Assembly: GCA_012514785.1 (NCBI GenBank)
Contig: JAAYZP010000393.1
Coordinates: 1-13,645, forward strand
DNA: 13,645 nucleotides
From: Propionibacterium sp.
GTDB taxonomy: Bacteria; Actinomycetota; Actinomycetes; Propionibacteriales; Propionibacteriaceae
Reading direction: 5' to 3'
The translations under genes and the position numbers were made by a program. The notes under the pieces are model-generated. The model made no database searches. It worked only from the letters and a program-made list of their open reading frames with translations, and had not been told where the DNA came from. Positions 8,095 through 13,645 of the stretch are shown piece by piece (positions within the stretch are counted from its first letter, which is position 1; each line of letters begins with the position of its first letter).

Positions 8095-10107
8095 ATGAAC
8101 GACATCCTCGCCGCACTCGACCCGGAGCAGCGCGAAGTGGCGACCACCCTGGACGCGCCCGTCGTCGTCCTGGCCGGCGCCGGGACGGGTAAGACGCGCG
8201 CCATCACCCACCGCGTGGCGCACGCCGTGAGCGAGGGCGTCTACGACTCGCGGGCCGTGCTGGCCGTGACGTTCACCACGCGGGCCGCAGGCGAGATGCG
8301 CGCCCGGCTCGCGGGGCTCGGGGTGCGCACCACCCAGGCGCGCACCATCCACTCGGCCGCGCTCAGGCAGTGCCGCTACTTCTGGCCGCAGGCCTACGGC
8401 AGCGAGTTCCCCGAGGTGGCGGAGAACACGTTCGGCATCGTCGCGCGCGCCGCCAACCACGTCGTCGGGGAGTCGGAGACCGCGCTGATCCGGGACCTCG
8501 AGACCGAGATCTCCTGGGCCAAGTCCAGCAACGTGACCCCCGAGACGTACCCCGAGCTGGCCGCGGGGCGCGCGGTCGCCGGGGCGAGCCCGACGCAGGT
8601 GGCCGCCGTGATGGCCACCTACGAGAAGGCCAAACGGGCCCAGGGCGTGGTCGACTTCCACGACCTGCTGCTCTGCAACGCGGCCCTGCTGACCAACCAC
8701 GCGGAGGTCGCCGAGCAGATCCGTGCGCAGTACCGCCATTTCGTCGTCGACGAGTACCAGGACGTCTCCGCGATCCAGCACCGGCTCGTCTCCCTGTGGG
8801 TGGACGGCCGCGACGACCTGTGCGTGGTGGGCGACCCCAACCAGGCCATCCACTCCTTCGCCGGCGCCGATCCGCGATTCCTGCGGGAGTTTGCCCGCGA
8901 ACACGACGGCGCCCACACCGTGCGGCTGGTGCGCAACTACCGCTCCACCCCGGAGATCCTGAAGCTCGGCAACCACGTGCTGCGCCCCCGAGCCTCCGAG
9001 CAGCTGCGCCCCACCCGGCCCTCGGGCCCCGCACCCCAGTTGCTGGCGTCGGGCACCGCGGCCAACGAGGCCCAGGGTGTGGCCGACTGGGTGCTCGAGC
9101 GTCGCGGCGCGGGCACGGCGCTCTCGGAGCTCGCGGTGCTCTACCGCATCAACGCGCAGTCGCCGGCGCTCGAGGCGGCGTTCGACGAGCGGAACATTCC
9201 CTACACCGTGCGCGGCACGGAGCGGTTCTACGAGCGCGGTGAGGTGCGGCAGGCGGTCGCGCAGCTGCAACGGCACGCCGAGGCGGACCCCGACGCCAGC
9301 GCCAGCGAGGTGCTCACCGCGGCGCTCCAGGCGCTCGGCTGGAGCGCCGACGCGCCGGCCGGGCAGGGGCGGCAGCGCGAGCGGTGGGAATCGGTCGCCG
9401 CGCTCAAGCAGATGCTCGAGGACGAGATCCAGGACGATCCCGCATGGACCGCGGAGGACGCGTCGGTGTGGCTCCGCGAGCGCGCCTCCTGGCAGCACTC
9501 GCCCGTGGCCGACGCGGTGACGCTCAGCACCATGCACGCGGCCAAGGGCCTGGAGTGGGACGACGTCGCCGTCATCGGCGTGCGCGAGGGCCTGGTGCCG
9601 TTCTCGCTCGCCCAGGGCGAGGACGAGGTGGCGGAGGAGCGGCGGCTGCTCTACGTCGCCTGCACCCGGGCCCGCAACGAGCTGCGGATCAGCTGGAACT
9701 TCATCGGCGGCGGCGGGAAGCAGCAGCGCTCCCGCTTCCTGTCCGGGCTGCGCGAGGCCAGGACGGAGCGCGCCCGGCCGCGGGAGACGACGTCGCTGAA
9801 GTCGAGGCCCTGCCTGGTGTGCGGTCGACTGCTGGCCACCCCTGCGGAGCGCAAGCTGCGGCGCCACGAGGACTGCGCGCTGCCCATCGACGAGGCGCTG
9901 TTCGAGTCCCTGCGGGCCTGGCGCAAGCGCACCGCCGACGAGGCGAGCGTGCCGGCGTTCGTCGTGTTCACCGACGCCACGCTCATGGCGATCGCCGAGG
10001 CGAAACCATCCGACGAGCGCGGCCTGCTGGCGCTGCCCGGCATCGGGCGGGGCAAGCTCACGAAGTACGGCGACGAGGTGCTGGGGCTCCTGCGCGAGCA
10101 CGGCTGA
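8095..10107 (+). CDS. uvrD2: ATP-dependent DNA helicase UvrD2 (UvrD/Rep family with HRDC domain)
   Basis: This is a superfamily 1A 3'-5' DNA helicase of the actinobacterial UvrD2 type, acting in DNA repair and replication. The protein has 670 residues. Motifs are Walker A AGAGTGKT (27-34), motif II VVDEYQD (217-223), motif III GDPNQAIHSFAGAD (246-259), NYRS of motif IV (281-284), STMHAAKGLEWD (478-489) and LLYVACTRAR (518-527). A cysteine knuckle follows at 573-594 (CLVC then HEDC), and the C-terminus (about 602-668, with LPGIGRGKLTKYGDEVL) is an HRDC nucleic-acid-binding domain, which separates UvrD2 from UvrD1/PcrA. The ATG at 8095 has AGGAGG nine bases upstream; an in-frame upstream start at 8062 lacks one. 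The gene is divergent from recCBD and convergent with the next gene, seven bases away. Characterised UvrD2 proteins carry four cysteines in the knuckle; here the third ligand position is histidine. Confidence 0.95.
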   Translation: MNDILAALDPEQREVATTLDAPVVVLAGAGTGKTRAITHRVAHAVSEGVYDSRAVLAVTFTTRAAGEMRARLAGLGVRTTQARTIHSAALRQCRYFWPQAYGSEFPEVAENTFGIVARAANHVVGESETALIRDLETEISWAKSSNVTPETYPELAAGRAVAGASPTQVAAVMATYEKAKRAQGVVDFHDLLLCNAALLTNHAEVAEQIRAQYRHFVVDEYQDVSAIQHRLVSLWVDGRDDLCVVGDPNQAIHSFAGADPRFLREFAREHDGAHTVRLVRNYRSTPEILKLGNHVLRPRASEQLRPTRPSGPAPQLLASGTAANEAQGVADWVLERRGAGTALSELAVLYRINAQSPALEAAFDERNIPYTVRGTERFYERGEVRQAVAQLQRHAEADPDASASEVLTAALQALGWSADAPAGQGRQRERWESVAALKQMLEDEIQDDPAWTAEDASVWLRERASWQHSPVADAVTLSTMHAAKGLEWDDVAVIGVREGLVPFSLAQGEDEVAEERRLLYVACTRARNELRISWNFIGGGGKQQRSRFLSGLREARTERARPRETTSLKSRPCLVCGRLLATPAERKLRRHEDCALPIDEALFESLRAWRKRTADEASVPAFVVFTDATLMAIAEAKPSDERGLLALPGIGRGKLTKYGDEVLGLLREHG

Positions 10108-10120
10108 GTCCCGCTCAGCC
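10102..10120. terminator. Hairpin spanning the convergent stop codons of uvrD2 and the 10115-10621 gene
   Basis: GGCTGAG (10102-10108) pairs perfectly with CTCAGCC (10114-10120) across the five-base loop TCCCG. The left arm contains the uvrD2 TGA, and the right arm contains the stop codon of the opposing gene. No T-run follows on either strand, so this is not a classical intrinsic terminator. Its position between two convergent genes suggests a bidirectional transcript end; that role is inference. Confidence 0.5.
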
Positions 10121-10621
10121 CTCCGCGCAGCCGGGCACCCGGCAGTGGGCCCGCCGGTGGTGCCGGGCCGAGGAGACCCCGGGGTCGTCCTGCAACGACC
10201 ACGACAGCGACGTCGCGAACAGCGTGCCGGCCCGTCGTCGGTGCAGCGTCTCGATCTCCAGCACGACGCCGGCGGCCACCCAGCGCGCCAGCAGCGGATC
10301 CGGGGTGGCGACGTCGATCGCGTCGGTCAGGCACGTGGGGCAGGGTGCGGATCCCGCTGCCGTCATGGGGCCCACGGTGCCGCGGGCGCCGTCGACGTAC
10401 GCGTAGAGCACCGTCGCCTCCTGGAATGCCTGGCTCTCCAGCAACGGTGACGTGCCCGGCGGCGCCCCGAACACCACAATCTGCGCCCCGACGGGAAACC
10501 CCCGGTCCTGCTCGGCCTCGGCCGGCGTCCAGGCCTGCGTCGTCCACCCGGCAGCCCGCAGCGCGTCCACGAGCTCCGGGTGCTCGTCGGGACGATCGGC
10601 CCCGGTCACCACAGCGATCAC
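10115..10621 (-). CDS. Small CxxC protein, possible ThiF/TOMM (E1-like) C-terminal remnant
   Basis: I do not recognise this 168-residue protein with certainty. The N-terminal half (VIAVVTGADR at 1-10, AQIVVFGAPPG at 46-56) looks like a small alpha/beta fold. Residues about 71-100 (DGARGTVGPMTAAG, then CPTC at 94-97) resemble the VGPLV-x-PG-x-x-C-x-x-C segment of ThiF-like / TOMM precursor-binding cyclodehydratase proteins. A second cysteine pair, C160 and C165 (HCRVPGC), could complete a zinc site as in that family. The adenylating nucleotide-binding half of a real E1 enzyme is missing, so a stand-alone zinc domain or decayed remnant fits best. The GTG at 10621 is preferred because the protein-like sequence begins there and a -10-like GATACT lies six bases upstream; an ATG at 10699 would run through the upstream terminator. 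No Shine-Dalgarno site is visible. The gene is convergent with uvrD2. Confidence 0.6.
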   Translation of the reverse strand: MIAVVTGADRPDEHPELVDALRAAGWTTQAWTPAEAEQDRGFPVGAQIVVFGAPPGTSPLLESQAFQEATVLYAYVDGARGTVGPMTAAGSAPCPTCLTDAIDVATPDPLLARWVAAGVVLEIETLHRRRAGTLFATSLSWSLQDDPGVSSARHHRRAHCRVPGCAEG

Positions 10622-10627
10622 GAGCCG

Positions 10628-10633
10628 AGTATC
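10628..10633 (-). promoter_or_regulatory. Candidate -10 box giving a leaderless transcript
   Basis: On the minus strand GATACT ends six bases before the GTG at 10621, so transcription would begin at or next to the start codon. The missing ribosome site for this gene and the terminator just upstream (10677-10707) both fit an independent leaderless transcript. No recognisable -35 was found, so confidence is low. Confidence 0.3.
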
Positions 10634-10676
10634 GCACCTCGGCCACGCAGCCTCGGCCCGGTGGTGCCGAGGAACG

Positions 10677-10707
10677 CAAAACGGGCCGATGCCATGCATC
10701 GACCCGT
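10677..10707 (-). terminator. Rho-independent terminator of the DUF5679 gene
   Basis: On the minus strand ACGGG pairs with CCCGT and CGATG pairs with CATCG around a five-base loop. A T-G step between the two stems would be a U-G wobble in RNA, giving an 11-bp stem. It is followed by a run of four T (TTTTGCG). On the plus strand the same step is a C/A mismatch and no T-run follows, so the element is oriented for minus-strand transcripts. It starts about 20 bases past the DUF5679 stop codon. Confidence 0.75.
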
Positions 10708-10727
10708 CAGCAGATATTGGGCGTGAA

Positions 10728-10889
10728 TCAGGCGCGACCGAGAATGCGGTTGAGGTTGGTGCCGCACTCGGGGCACTTACCCTTGGCCATCTTCGTGCCC
10801 TTGTCGTTGACGACGACGTCGCCCTTGGCCTCGCGCTTCGCCTTGCACTTGACGCAGTAGAACTCGCCTTCCCAAGTTTCCTGGGCCAT
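10728..10889 (-). CDS. DUF5679 small zinc-ribbon-like protein
   Basis: This is a 53-residue protein of a small conserved actinobacterial family. Two cysteine knuckles, YCVKC (C12 and C15) and CPECG (C39 and C42), are spaced like a rubredoxin or zinc ribbon, with basic segments between and after (KAKREAKGD, KGTKMAKGK). It ends in NRILGRA, a typical family ending. The role is unknown; nucleic-acid or protein binding through a metal knuckle is a reasonable guess. The ATG at 10889 is chosen because it gives the family-length protein and has AGAAGGA about five bases upstream. The open frame continues upstream to 11072, but that part is spacer. The gene stands alone between a structured upstream spacer and its own terminator, which suggests separate, perhaps strong, expression. 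Confidence 0.88.
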   Translation of the reverse strand: MAQETWEGEFYCVKCKAKREAKGDVVVNDKGTKMAKGKCPECGTNLNRILGRA

Positions 10890-10941
10890 TGTTCCTTCTA
10901 GTGGATTTGTTAGCCGCCGGTTCGCCGACGACGCTTGTTGC

Positions 10942-10947
10942 ACTGTA
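10942..10947 (-). promoter_or_regulatory. Candidate -10 box of the DUF5679 gene
   Basis: TACAGT on the minus strand matches the TAnnnT form and would place the transcript start near 10935, leaving a leader of about 45 bases. The -35 region at 17 bp spacing (CGCTCT) is poor. A competing candidate farther upstream has a good -35, TTGACG (11067-11072), with CAGACT (11043-11048) 18 bp downstream. If that one is used, the inverted repeats at 10977-11034 lie within the leader RNA. Confidence 0.3.
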
Positions 10948-10976
10948 GCCGGAAAGTGGCTTACAGAGCGGGACAT

Positions 10977-11034
10977 GAGTGGAGTCCCGTGGTCCTCCAC
11001 TCGCCTTCCCCTGCGAGCGAGCCCCACGGGACTC
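10977..11034. repeat. Overlapping inverted repeats in the DUF2342-DUF5679 spacer
   Basis: Two perfect inverted repeats share sequence. GAGTCCCGTGG (10982-10992) matches CCACGGGACTC (11024-11034), 11 bp with a 31-base loop. GAGTGGAG (10977-10984) matches CTCCACTC (10995-11002), 8 bp with a 10-base loop. They overlap at 10982-10984, and the short hairpin encloses an arm of the long one, so both cannot form fully at once. No T-run follows on either strand. The block lies between the DUF2342 stop (11089) and the DUF5679 start (10889). It could be a transcript end for DUF2342, an operator, or a leader with alternative folds. Confidence 0.6.
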
Positions 11035-11088
11035 ACGCTCGTAGTCTGTCGGTTGGCGCGATTGTCCGTCAACTCGGGTGGGCGACGA

Positions 11089-12408
11089 CTAGGGCCCGAG
11101 CAGCCTGCGGAGTTGCTCGTCGAGATCGTCGGTGGGCGGGTCGTCGGCGCGGGAGATGAACGCCAGCGGGTCCTCCAAATCCTTGGCCGTCGGCACCATG
11201 TCCGGGTGGCGCCAGACCTGGTCGCGGCTGGCGATGTCGCCGTGGTGTTCGATCGCGGCCCAGAGGTTCTCCGCGTCGCGCACCATCCGGGGCGCCAGGT
11301 CGAGCCCGATGAGCTCCCTCAGCACCGACCGGACGGGCGAACCGGCCGCGCGACGGCGGCGCAGCACCTCCGAGAGCTGGGGCGCGTGCGGCATCCACTT
11401 CTCCATCACTCGGGCCGAGACGTGGTCCACCCAGCCCTCGACCAGCGCCAGCAGCACGCCGAGGCGGTCGAGGATACCGAGCTGCTTCTCGGTGCTCGCC
11501 GGACGGAAGAAGGACACCTGGACCTCCTCGCCCATCCGCACCATGTCCTCCATGGACATGTTCTGCAGGCTCTCCGGGTTCAGGCGCTCGGTGATCGCGT
11601 CGAGGTCGATCGTGATCTCGCGCGCGTAGTGGCTCATGAGCGCCAGCAGCTGGGGTGAGAGCCACCCGACGTGGCGGAAGAGGCGCTGGCGCGCGGCCTC
11701 GCGGACGAGGAGCACGAGCATCATGTCGGTGTCGTCGGCCTCGAGGTCCTGCGTGAACTGCGCCACGTTCGCCGGCACGACGACCACCTCCGTGCCCTCG
11801 AACAGGTTGAACCCGATCTCGGTGCCGGTGAGCGTGTCGCGCGCGACCTTCGAGAGCTCGCGACGAAGCCGGTCGCGGTAGGTCAGCGAGGCCGAGGTGC
11901 GCATCAGGGGGCCCATCATCGCGCCGAGGTCCACGCCCTCGGGCATCCCCTCCGTCGCCCCCTCGGTGGAGCTGCGCTCCAGCGCGTCCCCCAGACCATC
12001 GATGATGGGTTCGACGATGGCCCGCCAGGCCGCGCTCGTCTCGTCGAGCCAGCCGGTGCGGGTCACGGTGCGCGCCGGCACCTCCGGCTCCGCGAAGGTC
12101 GTGAACTCGTTCAGCCAGGACTGCGCGATCCGCTCGGCGTCGACGACGGCCGCGCGCTCGTGCGGCAGGAGCTCCGGGTCGGGGCCCTCCGCGACCGTCG
12201 CCTGCTTCGCGGCGGTGATCGTCGTCAGCCACGCCGCATCCGGGTCCTGGTCGGCCGGGGTCATGCCGAACATCCGGCCACCGGCCTGCATCTTCTGCAT
12301 GCGCTCCATCAGGGCGCCCAAGTCCAGCTCGCCCTCGTCGCCGACGATGCCCATCTGCTGCAGCATCTTGCGCAGTTCCTCGAAATTGAAGCCACCCGGT
12401 TCGGTCAC
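11089..12408 (-). CDS. Zinc-dependent metalloprotease-like protein, DUF2342 family
   Basis: This 439-residue protein belongs to the actinobacterial DUF2342 family, annotated as putative hydrolases or zinc-dependent metalloproteases; no reaction is well established. The N-terminus (NFEELRKMLQQMG) and the methionine-rich helix LGALMERMQKMQ are typical of the copy near uvrD2. The core segments are REAARQRLFRHVGWL (about 236-250), LLALVEGWVDHV (about 319-330) and RRRRAAG, with RDQVWRHPDMVP near the C-terminus. From memory most homologues read REAAH in the first segment; here the histidine is arginine, which may weaken a metal site. No signal peptide or membrane segment is visible, so it is probably cytoplasmic. 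The GTG at 12408 is chosen because AGGAGG (12417-12422) lies eight bases upstream; the longer GTG start at 12417 falls within that site. It is divergent from the Lon-like protease gene. Confidence 0.85.
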   Translation of the reverse strand: MTEPGGFNFEELRKMLQQMGIVGDEGELDLGALMERMQKMQAGGRMFGMTPADQDPDAAWLTTITAAKQATVAEGPDPELLPHERAAVVDAERIAQSWLNEFTTFAEPEVPARTVTRTGWLDETSAAWRAIVEPIIDGLGDALERSSTEGATEGMPEGVDLGAMMGPLMRTSASLTYRDRLRRELSKVARDTLTGTEIGFNLFEGTEVVVVPANVAQFTQDLEADDTDMMLVLLVREAARQRLFRHVGWLSPQLLALMSHYAREITIDLDAITERLNPESLQNMSMEDMVRMGEEVQVSFFRPASTEKQLGILDRLGVLLALVEGWVDHVSARVMEKWMPHAPQLSEVLRRRRAAGSPVRSVLRELIGLDLAPRMVRDAENLWAAIEHHGDIASRDQVWRHPDMVPTAKDLEDPLAFISRADDPPTDDLDEQLRRLLGP

Positions 12409-12416
12409 GTGGACCA

Positions 12417-12422
12417 CCTCCT
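12417..12422 (-). promoter_or_regulatory. Ribosome binding site that decides the DUF2342 start
   Basis: A perfect AGGAGG on the minus strand shares its last base with the upstream GTG at 12417, which makes that codon unusable with this site. It is ideally spaced (eight bases) for the GTG at 12408. Confidence 0.7.
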
Positions 12423-12481
12423 AGGGTTCCTATTCAACCGTACGACGCAAGCGCGGTGCCATCCGCTTTGCAGTAGGTTGC

Positions 12482-12487
12482 TAGTCT
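12482..12487 (+). promoter_or_regulatory. Candidate -10 box of the Lon-like protease gene
   Basis: TAGTCT fits the TAnnnT form and would start transcription near 12494, about 24 bases before the GTG at 12518. A GAAGGGAG ribosome site lies in between (12505-12512). No good -35 is visible at 16-18 bp. The 109-bp divergent spacer (12409-12517) must also serve the DUF2342 gene, for which I found no convincing -10/-35 pair. Confidence 0.35.
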
Positions 12488-12517
12488 TTCTGCTGAAGTG
12501 GGCTGAAGGGAGCGGGC

Positions 12518-13561
12518 GTGAGTCGCAATGCCGTCGCCGTATCCGCCTCGGTGCTGTTCGTCGTCCTCGCCGCCATCCTGGTCCTGACCCCGGCGCCGTA
12601 CGTGACGTGGCGCCCCGGCACCCCGGTCAACGTGCTCGGTTCCACCGATTCCGGCCCCATCATCGACGTGACCGGGACGCCGACGTACGACAGCACCGGC
12701 CAGCTGTTGCTGACGATCGTGTCCACCTCGAAGGCCTCCTCCAACGTCAGCCTCCCCGAGGCCATGATGGTGTACTTCGCGGAGCACTCCGACGCGATGC
12801 CGCGGGACCTCATCTACCCGCCCGGCAAGTCGGGCGAGGAGGTCACGGCGGAGGCCGTCGCCAGCATGGATACCTCGCGCTCCAACGCGATCGTGGCCGC
12901 ACTGCGCGCCGCCGGGATCTCCGTGGTGGAGCACCCCATGGTCGCCAACGTCGTGATGAGTGGGCCCGCGGGCGGCCGGCTCATGCCGGGCGACCTCATC
13001 ACGGCCGTCAACGGGCAGAGCGTGGACGCCACGGCCGAGGTCGCGCGCATCGTCAGCTCCTCCCAGATCGGGGGCCCCGTGACGTTCGAGGTGCTCCGCG
13101 ACGGCGAGGAGCAGAGCGTGTCCGTCAACACCACTTCCTCTTCGCAGGACTCCGGGCGCGCCATGGTGGGCGTCGGCCTCGGCATCGGCTACGAGTACGC
13201 GCCGACGGTCAGCTACGGGCTCAGCGACGAGATCGTCGGGCCCAGCGCGGGCCTCGTGTTCGCGCTCGGCATCTACGACAGGGTCACCGAGGGCGAACTG
13301 TTCGCCGACCGCATCGTCGCGGGCACCGGCGAGATCGATCCGAGCGGGCAGGTGCGCTCCATCGGGGGCGTGCGTGAGAAGATCAAGGGTGCGGAGGACG
13401 CCGACGCGACCGTGTTCCTGATGCCGCCCGACAACTGCGAGACGGTGGGGGACCTGGAGACCGACGTGCAGTTGGTCCCGGTGGCTACACTTCGCGATGC
13501 AATCGCCGCACTGCAATTCATAGCCGAAGGTAACGAAGCAGAGGTCCCCAGCTGTGACTGA
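12518..13561 (+). CDS. Membrane-anchored PDZ and Lon-type serine protease (YlbL family)
   Basis: This 347-residue protein is a Lon-type peptidase lacking the AAA+ ATPase. A hydrophobic segment at about 5-25 is a signal anchor that should place the rest outside the membrane. A PDZ domain covers about 138-205, with GGRLMPGDLITAVNGQ (152-167) as its core. The C-terminal Lon proteolytic domain has the catalytic serine in GPSAG (S243) and the partner lysine in GGVREK (K288), so the Ser-Lys dyad is intact. GTGEIDPSGQVRSIGG just before it is typical of Lon. Family members are thought to cleave extracytoplasmic or membrane-linked substrates; the target here is unknown. The GTG at 12518 is preceded by GAAGGGAG about five bases upstream. 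The gene overlaps the next one by 8 bp, implying coupled translation, and is divergent from the DUF2342 gene, an arrangement conserved in actinobacteria. Confidence 0.92.
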   Translation: MSRNAVAVSASVLFVVLAAILVLTPAPYVTWRPGTPVNVLGSTDSGPIIDVTGTPTYDSTGQLLLTIVSTSKASSNVSLPEAMMVYFAEHSDAMPRDLIYPPGKSGEEVTAEAVASMDTSRSNAIVAALRAAGISVVEHPMVANVVMSGPAGGRLMPGDLITAVNGQSVDATAEVARIVSSSQIGGPVTFEVLRDGEEQSVSVNTTSSSQDSGRAMVGVGLGIGYEYAPTVSYGLSDEIVGPSAGLVFALGIYDRVTEGELFADRIVAGTGEIDPSGQVRSIGGVREKIKGAEDADATVFLMPPDNCETVGDLETDVQLVPVATLRDAIAALQFIAEGNEAEVPSCD

Positions 13562-13645
13562 CCCCACACGACTCATCGCCGCACTCGCCGACGTCGAGCG
13601 CCACGTCACCGACCTCGGATGGGACCAGCCGGCGCGGCTGTTCGC
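13554..13645 (+). CDS. PPA1309 family protein, 5' end only
   Basis: Only the first 30 codons lie in the window, and the gene runs off the right edge. The start is the GTG at 13554, which overlaps the stop of the Lon-like protease gene by 8 bp, with GAGG nine bases upstream. The visible residues (LIAALADVERHV, then GWDQPARLFA) match the beginning of the PPA1309 family, which in actinobacteria commonly follows the PDZ/Lon protease gene. Its function is unknown. Confidence 0.8.
   Translation, partial: MTDPTRLIAALADVERHVTDLGWDQPARLF

Noticed and set aside
8032..10101. 689-codon minus-strand open frame opposite uvrD2
   Set aside because: It is fully antisense to UvrD2, which shows every SF1 motif; the antisense product has no domain features or ribosome site.
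12434..13609. 391-codon minus-strand open frame opposite the Lon-like protease
   Set aside because: It lies antisense to an intact PDZ/Lon protein with a Ser-Lys dyad, has a D/H/R/G-rich composition and shows no known motif.

Overview
This is a very GC-rich stretch of actinobacterial chromosome. The gene content (RecBCD, a UvrD2-type helicase with an HRDC domain, DUF5679, a DUF2342 family protein, a YlbL-type PDZ/Lon protease and a PPA1309-family protein) points to the Actinomycetota. A member of the Propionibacteriales is my best guess, because PPA1309 is a family named from Cutibacterium (Propionibacterium) acnes and RecBCD occurs there. No marker in the window settles the genus.

Layout. 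Bases 1-280 hold no gene I can support. They contain three copies of a REP-like element with TGGTTTCGAC at one end and GCTCAACC at the other, in + / - / + order. The minus strand from 7996 down to 281 is a tightly coupled recC-recB-recD operon with 4-bp and 8-bp overlaps, encoding a complete RecBCD helicase-nuclease. A 98-bp divergent spacer separates it from uvrD2 on the plus strand. uvrD2 converges on a small minus-strand gene, and a perfect hairpin spans both stop codons. That small gene resembles the zinc-binding end of ThiF/TOMM-type proteins. Next come a rho-independent terminator, the 53-residue DUF5679 zinc-ribbon-like gene, a 199-bp spacer rich in inverted repeats, and the DUF2342 metalloprotease-like gene, all on the minus strand. 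A divergent spacer then leads to the plus-strand Lon-like PDZ protease, which overlaps a PPA1309-family gene cut by the window end.

How it fits together. RecBCD resects double-strand ends and UvrD2 is a 3'-5' DNA helicase, so bases 281-10107 form a DNA-repair island with a shared divergent control region. The right part is the conserved actinobacterial neighbourhood uvrD2 - DUF2342 - PDZ/Lon protease - PPA1309. As I recall it, in mycobacteria the AdnAB helicase-nuclease lies close to uvrD2 and recCBD lies elsewhere. Here recCBD sits next to uvrD2, which is the most notable large-scale observation. No mobile element, CRISPR array, tRNA or rRNA was seen, and I did not find a convincing wholly new system. 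The best candidates for novelty are the small CxxC protein, the structured spacer upstream of the DUF5679 gene, and the recCBD/uvrD2 arrangement.
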